Assembly: GCA_002473085.1 (NCBI GenBank)
Contig: DKTP01000145.1
Span: 1-5,088, forward strand
Direction: 5' to 3'
Origin: Anaerolineales bacterium UBA7227
GTDB lineage: Bacteria; Chloroflexota; Anaerolineae; Anaerolineales; Villigracilaceae
DNA: 5,088 nt
Part shown: piece by piece, positions 1-4,538 of the stretch
Numbering within the stretch: the stretch's first letter is position 1
How the letters are laid out: each line of letters starts with the position of its first letter
The notes under the pieces: model-generated
What the model saw: the letters and a program-made list of their open reading frames with translations, nothing else
Databases searched by the model: none
Told to the model about the DNA's origin: nothing
Program-made: the position numbers and the translations under genes

Positions 1-823
1 TCTGGATTTGGAACAGCCCGCCCGAAAGCGGATAGCGCGCCAGCGCGGCCTCGTCCATGCCGACGCGGGCGGACGTGATGAACAGGATGTCGCGCCGCGC
101 CCCGCCGAAGACGCACGACGACGACTGCAACGCCGGGACGGCCACCTCCGCCTCCAACCTACCCGACGCGGGGTCCCACCGCCCGACGCGCGCGCCGCCC
201 CACAGCGCGATCCACAACTTCCCCTCCATGTCGGAGGTCATCCCGTCCGGCCAGCCCATCGCCGCGGGGACTTCCACCGCGAGGCGCGGACGCGAGAGAT
301 TCCCCGTGTCGAGGTCGTAATCGTAGGCGCGGACCTGGCGGGTTGGCGTGTCGATGTGATAAAAAGTTTTGTAGTCGGGGCTCCAGGCGAGGCCGTTGGA
401 GATGACGACGCCGTCCAGAAGTTTGCGCGGCGGCTTTCCCGCTTCGAGCGAATACAAATTTCCGCTGGGATTTTTCTCGCCCATGTCCATCGTCCCCGCG
501 AGGAGACGGCCGGCCGGGTCGCACTTGCCGTCGTTGAAGCGGTTGGAGGCGGGTTCGTCCACAGACGCGAGAAACGTCCGCTGGCCGCCGCGCCCGCCCA
601 GTGTCCAGAACGAGGCGTGGAGCGCGGCGACGAGTCCGCCGTCCCGCCGCGGCGCGACGCACCCGACGGTTTCGTCGAGCTGGAGATAGTCGTCGCGGCC
701 GTCCTTCCACGCGTGGACGCGTTGGCCGAGGATGTCCACCCAATAGAGGGTCTGCGTCCGCGCGTCCCACGCGGGGCCTTCGCCGAGCGCGGCTTTGGCG
801 TCGAGGAGGAGTTCGGTCTGCAT
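1..823 (-). CDS. SMP-30/gluconolactonase/LRE family protein, 3' end cut by window edge
   Basis: Reading leftward from ATG at 823-821 gives 274 open codons before the window ends, so the C-terminus is missing; the family is usually about 290-300 residues. It is a six-bladed beta-propeller of the regucalcin (SMP-30) type, which hydrolyses sugar lactones using one divalent metal. Visible landmarks: GEGPAWD near residues 14-20 (metal ligand E15), NRFNDGK at 94-100 (substrate-contact R95 and N97), AGTMDMGEKNP from 109, SNGLAWSPD from 142 (ligand N143), GWPDGMTSD at 190-198 (ligand D193) and ITSAR near 249-253. All three expected metal ligands are present. AAAGGA at 834-829 lies 5 bases before the ATG and supports this start. 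No signal peptide is seen, so it is probably cytosolic. It is transcribed divergently from the pyrimidine operon and shows no functional link to it. The exact substrate cannot be told; gluconolactone or another aldonolactone is the family's usual one. Confidence 0.92.
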   Translation of the reverse strand, partial: MQTELLLDAKAALGEGPAWDARTQTLYWVDILGQRVHAWKDGRDDYLQLDETVGCVAPRRDGGLVAALHASFWTLGGRGGQRTFLASVDEPASNRFNDGKCDPAGRLLAGTMDMGEKNPSGNLYSLEAGKPPRKLLDGVVISNGLAWSPDYKTFYHIDTPTRQVRAYDYDLDTGNLSRPRLAVEVPAAMGWPDGMTSDMEGKLWIALWGGARVGRWDPASGRLEAEVAVPALQSSSCVFGGARRDILFITSARVGMDEAALARYPLSGGLFQIQ

Positions 824-846
824 GAAAGTCCTTTCCGCTGGAAAGC

Positions 847-875
847 ATTGTACGCTGGATACGCGGATAGCGACA
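847..875 (-). promoter_or_regulatory. Possible promoter for the SMP-30 family gene
   Basis: On the minus strand TACAAT (852-847) is a good -10 candidate. A poor -35-like CTGTCG lies near 876-871, about 18 bases upstream. Transcription would start near 840, leaving a short leader that still includes the AAAGGA ribosome site. Only the -10 is convincing. Confidence 0.3.
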
Positions 876-972
876 GGGCATTTGGGCGGGCGCGGTCTTC
901 TCAAAGTCGCCTGGCAGATTGGGCGATGGAACGCGGGCGCGCGAACGCCTGCGCTTGCGGGCGCCGGGCCTC

Positions 973-1000
973 TTGACAGAATCGCGTCCCGGCATAGAAT
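973..1000 (+). promoter_or_regulatory. Sigma-70-type promoter of the pyr operon
   Basis: A perfect TTGACA (973-978) and TAGAAT (995-1000, one mismatch to TATAAT) are separated by 16 bases, in a GC-rich stretch where such a pair is unlikely by chance. The predicted start of transcription is around 1006-1008, about 140 bases before pyrC. It is the only clear + strand promoter before pyrC. It lies in the divergent gap, whose left part (about 853-970) otherwise shows nothing recognisable. Confidence 0.68.
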
Positions 1001-1008
1001 CAGGCGAA

Positions 1009-1101
1009 ATGTCCAGAATGAACCGAGCCAAAGTCTTTCCCCGCCTGCTTCTCTTTGGGAGGAGCGTTTCTGCTTTTTGGAAAATGGAGAGTCGCTTTTA
1101 G
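1009..1101 (+). CDS. Putative 30-residue leader peptide of the pyr operon
   Basis: An open frame of 30 codons begins at ATG 1009 and stops at TAG 1099-1101. The product begins MSRMNRAKVFPRLLLFGR and ends KMESRF. The start almost coincides with the predicted transcription start, so translation would be leaderless. If transcription starts further upstream, the weak AGG at 1002-1004 could serve as ribosome site. A second in-frame ATG lies at 1018. The stop codon falls in the loop and first 3' stem bases of the terminator at 1088-1115, so a ribosome finishing this ORF would cover the hairpin. That placement resembles the pyrL leader peptide of enterobacterial pyrBI, but the peptide is not recognisably homologous. 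What is seen is the open frame and its geometry; translation is inferred. A chance ORF in a short leader remains possible. Confidence 0.42.
   Translation: MSRMNRAKVFPRLLLFGRSVSAFWKMESRF
1047..1065 (+). promoter_or_regulatory. Leader hairpin followed by U-rich tract (candidate RNA polymerase pause)
   Basis: GCTTCTC (1047-1053) pairs with GAGGAGC (1059-1065) through seven base pairs, one a G-U, around a five-base loop. It is followed by TTT (1067-1069) and TTTTT (1074-1078) before the terminator. A hairpin followed by U-rich RNA is the arrangement at which polymerase pauses when UTP is low in the pyrBI leader. A competing pairing, CCAAAG (1028-1033) with CTTTGG (1053-1058), is also possible. 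Function is inferred from layout only. Confidence 0.45.
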
Positions 1102-1115
1102 CGGCTCTTTTTTTT
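1088..1115 (+). terminator. Intrinsic terminator in the pyrC leader (attenuator)
   Basis: AGAGTCGCT (1088-1096) pairs with AGCGGCTCT (1100-1108) over nine base pairs, one a G-U, around a TTT loop. A run of T continues to 1115. This is a textbook rho-independent terminator in the + direction. No + strand gene precedes it: the upstream gene runs the other way. The only transcript it could stop is the one started at the 973-1000 promoter, before it reaches pyrC at 1148. It therefore looks like an attenuator of the pyr operon. No long competing antiterminator was found upstream; the best, GAGCC at 1025-1029 with GGCTC at 1103-1107, is only five pairs. That favours control by a translating ribosome over a riboswitch-like switch. 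Confidence 0.75.
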
Positions 1116-1147
1116 ATCCGCTCGACTGAATCCCGGAACCCATAACC

Positions 1148-2230
1148 ATGCTCAAACTCCCTGGCCTCATTGACCCTCACGTCCACGTGCGTGAACCTGG
1201 GCAGACCCACAAAGAAGACTGGGACACCGTCACCCAAGCCGCGCTCGCGGGCGGCGTGACGATGATCCTCGCCATGCCCAACACCAAGCCGCCCATCTTC
1301 GATGGGGCGACTCTCAACCTCGCTCTCGACGCCGCTAAAGAAAAAGCGCGCTGTGACTACGCCCAATTCCTCGGCGCGGGACCCGACAACGCGGATTGGG
1401 ACAGACACTCAAGTCTGCCCCTACGCTCGGCGGGACTCAAAATGTACCTCGACTCCACCTTCGGCGAACTCCGCCTCGACGATATGACGTTGTGGATGCC
1501 GCATTTCGCGAAATTTCCGAAAGACTCTCCGATTGTGTTGCACTCCGAGTCGCGCACAATGGCGGCAGGAATTTTGTTCGCCGCGCTCTATAATCGCCCC
1601 GTTCACATTGCCCACGTCTCATTGAAAGAAGAAATCCTCCTCATCAAAGCCGCCAAAGAAAAGGGAATCAAAGTGACGTGTGAGGTTTGTCCACACCACC
1701 TGTTCATGGTTTCGCAAGTTTTAGACGAGGAAAGAGGAAAGAAGAAAGAAGGCAGGCTGGAGGTTCGACCTAGATTGGCAACTGAAGAAGATGTCGAAGC
1801 CCTTTGGCAAAACATGGACGTGATTGACTGCTTCGCCACCGACCACGCTCCTCACACGCTTGAAGAAAAAGATTCCGAGAATCCTCCGCCTGGATTTCCT
1901 GGGTTGGAGACTTTACTTCCTTTGTTACTTACAGCGGTAGACGATGGACGATTGACAATGGACGATATTGTTCAGCGATCCGTTATCAACCCTCGCAAGA
2001 TATTCAATTTGCCAGAACAAAAAGAAACATGGGTCGAAGTGGACGAAACCGCTGTCTATGAAATCAAGGCAGCGGAGCAATTCTCAAGGTGCGGCTGGAG
2101 TCCCTTCGAAGGCTGGCAGGTCAAAGGGCGCGTGAAGCGGGTTGTCCTGCGAGGGCAGGTCGCTTTTGAAGATGGGAAGGTTTTGGTCGAACAAGGCTAT
2201 GGAAGGAACGTGAGGAACCATGACGCTTGA
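1148..2230 (+). CDS. pyrC: Dihydroorotase, CAD-like type
   Basis: This is the third step of UMP synthesis: reversible cyclisation of N-carbamoyl-L-aspartate to L-dihydroorotate by a zinc amidohydrolase of the cytosol. The 360 residues contain the full metal site: H11 and H13 in DPHVHVREPG, carboxylated-lysine candidate K98 in AGLKMYL, H132, H156 in HIAHVS, and D232 in TDHAPH with H236 four residues on. Substrate-binding R15, N45 and R207 and the flexible-loop T104-F105 are also in place. Spacing from K98 to H132 and H156 matches the human CAD domain as I recall it. An in-frame TGA at 1127-1129 and the lack of another start fix the N-terminus at PGLIDPHVH, so the extra N-terminal strands of many bacterial PyrC proteins are absent, as in CAD. 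Ribosome site is weak (GGA at 1135-1137). Residues about 193-203 (EERGKKKEGR region) form a loop about four residues longer than in human CAD, encoded by a heptamer repeat. It is first in the operon, behind an attenuator. Confidence 0.97.
   Translation: MLKLPGLIDPHVHVREPGQTHKEDWDTVTQAALAGGVTMILAMPNTKPPIFDGATLNLALDAAKEKARCDYAQFLGAGPDNADWDRHSSLPLRSAGLKMYLDSTFGELRLDDMTLWMPHFAKFPKDSPIVLHSESRTMAAGILFAALYNRPVHIAHVSLKEEILLIKAAKEKGIKVTCEVCPHHLFMVSQVLDEERGKKKEGRLEVRPRLATEEDVEALWQNMDVIDCFATDHAPHTLEEKDSENPPPGFPGLETLLPLLLTAVDDGRLTMDDIVQRSVINPRKIFNLPEQKETWVEVDETAVYEIKAAEQFSRCGWSPFEGWQVKGRVKRVVLRGQVAFEDGKVLVEQGYGRNVRNHDA
1398..1421 (+). repeat. Short imperfect palindrome inside pyrC
   Basis: GGGACAGAC (1398-1406) and GTCTGCCCC (1413-1421) form an inverted repeat with one mismatch around ACTCAA. 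It encodes the WDRHSSLP part of PyrC, a variable surface segment just before the AGLK metal motif, about two residues longer here than in human CAD. It may be a small dispersed palindromic element absorbed into the coding sequence, or chance. Confidence 0.4.
1727..1754 (+). repeat. Heptamer array (GARGAAA type) within pyrC
   Basis: Four consecutive 7-base units run GAGGAAA, GAGGAAA, GAAGAAA, GAAGGCA, purely purine until the last unit. They encode the lysine/glutamate-rich loop of PyrC, where the protein is longer than human CAD. Three heptamers are 21 bases, or seven codons, so gain or loss of triplets of units keeps the frame. Confidence 0.6.
1940..1967 (+). repeat. Heptamer array (GACRATN type) within pyrC
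   Basis: Four consecutive 7-base units run GACGATG, GACGATT, GACAATG, GACGATA. They encode the DDGRLTMDDI part of PyrC, which fits the family (CAD has EGRLSLDDL), so function is preserved despite the periodic DNA. It is the second array of this period in the same gene. Confidence 0.5.
2203..2216 (+). promoter_or_regulatory. Ribosome binding region of the NIF3-like gene inside pyrC
   Basis: AAGGA (2203-2207) lies 12 bases and GAGGA (2212-2216) 3 bases before the ATG at 2220, both within the last codons of pyrC. Together with the 11-base overlap this suggests translational coupling to PyrC. Confidence 0.5.
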
Positions 2231-2561
2231 GAACTTCACCGACGTAAAACTCGAAATCTTCGTGCCGCAAGACCACGCCAGGAAACTCGCCGACGCGCTT
2301 TCGGAGATCGGCGTGGGCGTGATCGGGAATTACGATCACTATGTTGCCATGACGCAGGTAGCAGGCTATTTTCGTCCGCTGGAGGGAGCCAGCCCATTCG
2401 AAGGGAAAATTGGCGAAATCAAAGCGGTCACAGAATATAAACTCGAAGTCAATTGCAAACGCGAACTGGTGAAGGAGGCGATTCAAGCAATAAAACGTAT
2501 CCATCCCTACGAAGAGCCGTTGATCAACGTCATTCCGCTGGCGAACCATCTGTTCGGGTGA
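2220..2561 (+). CDS. Stand-alone NIF3/YqfO-type PII-like domain protein
   Basis: The 113 residues match the insert domain of NIF3/YqfO proteins, which has a ferredoxin-like fold related to CutA and PII, but occur here without the metal-binding NIF3 halves. Landmarks: KLEIFVPQDHARKLADAL (10-27); GVGVIGNYDH (31-40), the family's glycine-rich loop; GYFRPLEGASPFEG (49-62); EYKLEVNC (72-79); a helix at about 82-93; and the hallmark HPYEEP (95-100) leading into a final strand NVIPL. The length fits a complete single domain. The start overlaps the pyrC end by 11 bases, so the two are probably translated together. The biochemical role of such single-domain proteins is not established to my knowledge. 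A trimeric PII/CutA-like sensor or partner of the pyrimidine enzymes is only a guess from location. No membrane segment or signal peptide is seen. Confidence 0.85.
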   Translation: MTLENFTDVKLEIFVPQDHARKLADALSEIGVGVIGNYDHYVAMTQVAGYFRPLEGASPFEGKIGEIKAVTEYKLEVNCKRELVKEAIQAIKRIHPYEEPLINVIPLANHLFG

Positions 2562-2624
2562 AGGAAAATGCTCATCGAAGCAGAATCAGCCCCACCCGTG
2601 GAAAGAACCGAAAAATAAATCCAT

Positions 2625-2630
2625 AAGGAG
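2625..2630 (+). promoter_or_regulatory. Strong ribosome binding site of pyrB
   Basis: AAGGAG sits 5 bases before the ATG at 2636, the best ribosome site in the window. It fixes the pyrB start. The 74-base gap after the NIF3-like gene shows no terminator or clear promoter, so pyrB is probably on the same transcript. Confidence 0.8.
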
Positions 2631-2635
2631 TAATC

Positions 2636-3601
2636 ATGCCCAATTCCTATCTTCCCTTCGGGGAAAACAAAAAAGCGACGTGGTACGGCAAGGACATCAT
2701 ATCCGTCAAGCAGTTCAAGCGCGGAGACCTGGAATACATCTTCGGCGTGGCGCACGAGATGGGCGGCATGGTCGAGCGCATCGGCACGTTCGACCTGCTG
2801 AAAGGGAAAATTCTCGCCAACCTGTTCTACGAACCGTCCACGCGCACGTCGTCGTCGTTCACCGCCGCGATGGAGCGGCTGGGCGGCTCGGTCATCCCGA
2901 TCAACGAGGTGAAGTACTCCTCGGTGACAAAGGGCGAGACGCTCGCGGACACCGTCCGCACGCTCGAATGTTACGCCGATGTGATCGTGCTGCGGCATCC
3001 CGAAACGGGGTCGGCGGCGATCGCATCGAAGGCCGCGAAGAAGCCGATCATCAACGCGGGCGACGGTACGGGCGAACATCCCACGCAGGCGCTGCTCGAC
3101 GCGTTCACCATCAAATCCGAACTTGGACGCTTCGACGGCTTGACCGTCACCATGCTCGGCGACCTGAAATACGGACGCACCGTCCACTCGCTGGCGCGTT
3201 TGTTGTCGTTGTTCGACGTGAAGTTGAATTACGTCGCGCCCGATGTTTTGAAGATGCCGAAGGAAGTGATGGACGAAGTCGCTGAGAGAGGCATCCAGCA
3301 GGAGGAGTTCGACACGCTCGAAAGCGTCCTGCCCGATACCGATGTGCTGTACGTCACGCGCGTCCAGAAGGAGCGCTTCGAAGACCCCGCCGAGTATGAA
3401 AAGGTCAAGGGCGCGTACGTGATCAATCCCGAGGTCATGCAAGCCGCGAAGCAAAAGATGATCGTCATGCACCCGCTCCCGCGCGTCACCGAGATCAGCA
3501 TGGACTTCGACGAGGATCCCCGCGCCGCGTACTTCCGCCAGATGGAATACGGCTTATACGTTAGAATGGCGCTGCTGGCGATGGTGTTGGGCAAGGCATA
3601 G
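2636..3601 (+). CDS. pyrB: Aspartate carbamoyltransferase catalytic chain, CAD-like
   Basis: This enzyme joins carbamoyl phosphate and L-aspartate to give N-carbamoyl-L-aspartate, the committed step of UMP synthesis, as a cytosolic trimer with active sites shared between subunits. The 321 residues are a normal full-length catalytic chain. Carbamoyl-phosphate site: [10 protein letters not shown] at 66-75 (S68, T69, R70, T71), R120 in LRHP, and H148 and Q151 in [10 protein letters not shown]. The mobile-loop lysine is K99 in [10 protein letters not shown]. Aspartate domain: [12 protein letters not shown] at 175-186 (R181), TRVQKERF at 241-248 (R242, Q244) and MHPLPRV at 278-284. [28 protein letters not shown] and YVRMALLA closely resemble the ATCase domain of animal CAD. 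An N-terminal stretch of about 15 residues precedes the conserved region. No pyrI regulatory gene lies next to it, so the E. coli type of CTP/ATP allostery is not expected. It sits between the NIF3-like gene and pyrF. Confidence 0.97.
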   Translation: MPNSYLPFGENKKATWYGKDIISVKQFKRGDLEYIFGVAHEMGGMVERIGTFDLLKGKILANLFYEPSTRTSSSFTAAMERLGGSVIPINEVKYSSVTKGETLADTVRTLECYADVIVLRHPETGSAAIASKAAKKPIINAGDGTGEHPTQALLDAFTIKSELGRFDGLTVTMLGDLKYGRTVHSLARLLSLFDVKLNYVAPDVLKMPKEVMDEVAERGIQQEEFDTLESVLPDTDVLYVTRVQKERFEDPAEYEKVKGAYVINPEVMQAAKQKMIVMHPLPRVTEISMDFDEDPRAAYFRQMEYGLYVRMALLAMVLGKA

Positions 3602-3603
3602 CG

Positions 3604-3670
3604 CCACGTTCCAGGTTTCACGTTTCAGGTACACTTGAAACGTGGAACTTGAAACATGGAACATGAAACT
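3604..3670 (+). repeat. Inverted heptamer repeat between pyrB and pyrF
   Basis: On the + strand five 7-base units run back to back: TGAAACG, TGGAACT, TGAAACA, TGGAACA, TGAAACT (3636-3670). Mirrored on the minus strand are TGAAACG, TGAAACC and TGGAACG (3627-3607). As a result 3604-3630 and 3633-3659 form two 27-base arms complementary at 22 positions, the rest being transitions; the RNA could fold into a long imperfect hairpin. No T-run follows, so it is not an ordinary intrinsic terminator. It fills nearly all of the pyrB-pyrF gap. Consensus unit TGRAACN. Confidence 0.85.
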
Positions 3671-3677
3671 CTAAATC

Positions 3678-4511
3678 ATGGAAACCTTTTTCTCTTTTCT
3701 GGAAAGACGCGTGGACGACTGCTCCTCGCTCCTCTGCGTGGGACTCGACCCACACGTGAGCGAACTCAACGAGCTGACCGCCGCCTCTGCCCTCGACTTC
3801 TGCCTGAATCTCGTCCATCAGACCGCTCCCTTCGCCGCGGCCTTCAAACCCAACGCGGCGTTCTTCGAAGTCTTCGGCGCCGAAGGGTGGACAGCGCTCA
3901 AGCAGGTCATCGAAGCGATTGACGCCGAGTCGCGCCGCCTCGGTTCGCGCATCCCCGTCATCCTGGACGCGAAGCGGGGCGACATCGCCTCCACAGCCGA
4001 GGCCTACGCGAGGTCCGCGTTCGAGACGTTGGGCGCGCACTGCATCACGTTGAGTCCGTATTTGGGAAAAGACTCCATCGAGCCGTTCCTGCAATATCCG
4101 GAGAAAGGTATCTTCCTGCTGTGCAAAACCTCCAACCCGGGTTCGATGGACCTGCAGAATGCGTTCGTCATGCCCGTGGGCTCGGACATCCCCGTGCCGC
4201 TTTACCTGCACGTGGCGCAGCTCGCGCAGCAGTGGAACACGGGCAATAACATCGGACTTGTGGTCGGCGCGACGCACGCGAAGATCATGGAGATCATCCG
4301 CGCCGCCGTGCCAGACCTGTGGTTCCTTGCGCCGGGCGTCGGCGCGCAGGGCGGGGACCTGGAGCTGGCGCTGAAGTCAGGCCTGCGGGCGGACGGCAAA
4401 GGGATGCTCATCCCCATCTCGCGCGGCATTTCGCGGGCGACGAATCCGGGCCAGGCGGCGGCAGAGATCAGGGATGAGATTTTGCATATCAAAAGGCAGT
4501 TGAACCGTTAA
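3678..4511 (+). CDS. pyrF: Orotidine 5'-phosphate decarboxylase, type 2
   Basis: This is the last step of UMP synthesis: decarboxylation of OMP to UMP by a cofactor-free TIM barrel dimer. At 277 residues it has the length of type 2 PyrF enzymes (about 270-280), longer than the roughly 230-245 of the E. coli type. Landmarks: CVGLDPH at 20-26 (D24), FKPNAAFFE at 56-64 (K57), the catalytic LDAKRGDIASTA at 96-107 (D97, K99, D102, T106), SPYLG at 126-130, CKTSNPGS at 149-156, VVGAT at 195-199, APGVGAQGGD at 218-227 and the phosphate-side PISRGISRA at 246-254. An in-frame TAA at 3672-3674 rules out an earlier start. No Shine-Dalgarno sequence is visible within about 15 bases of the ATG, because the heptamer repeat runs almost to the start. 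It follows pyrB by 76 bases and ends the recognisable pyrimidine cluster. Confidence 0.96.
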   Translation: METFFSFLERRVDDCSSLLCVGLDPHVSELNELTAASALDFCLNLVHQTAPFAAAFKPNAAFFEVFGAEGWTALKQVIEAIDAESRRLGSRIPVILDAKRGDIASTAEAYARSAFETLGAHCITLSPYLGKDSIEPFLQYPEKGIFLLCKTSNPGSMDLQNAFVMPVGSDIPVPLYLHVAQLAQQWNTGNNIGLVVGATHAKIMEIIRAAVPDLWFLAPGVGAQGGDLELALKSGLRADGKGMLIPISRGISRATNPGQAAAEIRDEILHIKRQLNR

Positions 4512-4528
4512 GCGTTGCATTTTTGCAG

Positions 4529-4534
4529 AAAGGA
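4529..4534 (+). promoter_or_regulatory. Ribosome binding site of the AT-rich membrane-protein gene
   Basis: AAAGGA lies 4 bases before the ATG at 4539 and supports that start. The 27-base gap after pyrF has a small TGCA-TTTT-TGCA dyad (stem of four) but no convincing terminator or promoter. Confidence 0.65.
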
Positions 4535-4538
4535 AACT

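Noticed and set aside
8..976. Long + strand open frame of 322 codons opposite the SMP-30 gene
   Set aside because: The protein is Arg/Ala/Pro-rich with no recognisable motif, while the minus frame gives a clear SMP-30 propeller with all ligands. It is a GC-driven antisense shadow.
159..1031. Minus strand open frame of 290 codons overlapping the SMP-30 gene
   Set aside because: It is in the wrong frame of the same strand, with an Arg-rich low-complexity product; the true frame starts at 823 with a good ribosome site.
1011..1035. PyrR-binding loop in the pyr leader (TCCAGA-like bases)
   Set aside because: Only part of the PyrR consensus is present, the flanking stem is missing, and no anti-antiterminator can be drawn.
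2568..2618. 16-codon ORF between the NIF3-like gene and pyrB, with AAGGA close upstream
   Set aside because: Too short to judge, with only 2-3 bases between AAGGA and the ATG and no hairpin or terminator beside it; most likely chance.
2507..3472. Minus strand open frame of 321 codons opposite pyrB
   Set aside because: Antisense shadow of a highly conserved ATCase; product rich in Asp/His/Arg/Leu patterns typical of reversed GC-rich codons.
3604..3670. Reading the pyrB-pyrF inverted repeat as an intrinsic terminator or a CRISPR array
   Set aside because: No T-run follows the hairpin, and the units are contiguous 7-mers without spacers.
3618..4277. Minus strand open frame of 219 codons opposite pyrF
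   Set aside because: Antisense shadow; the start of pyrF and its catalytic motifs lie on the other strand, and its tail is translated heptamer repeat.
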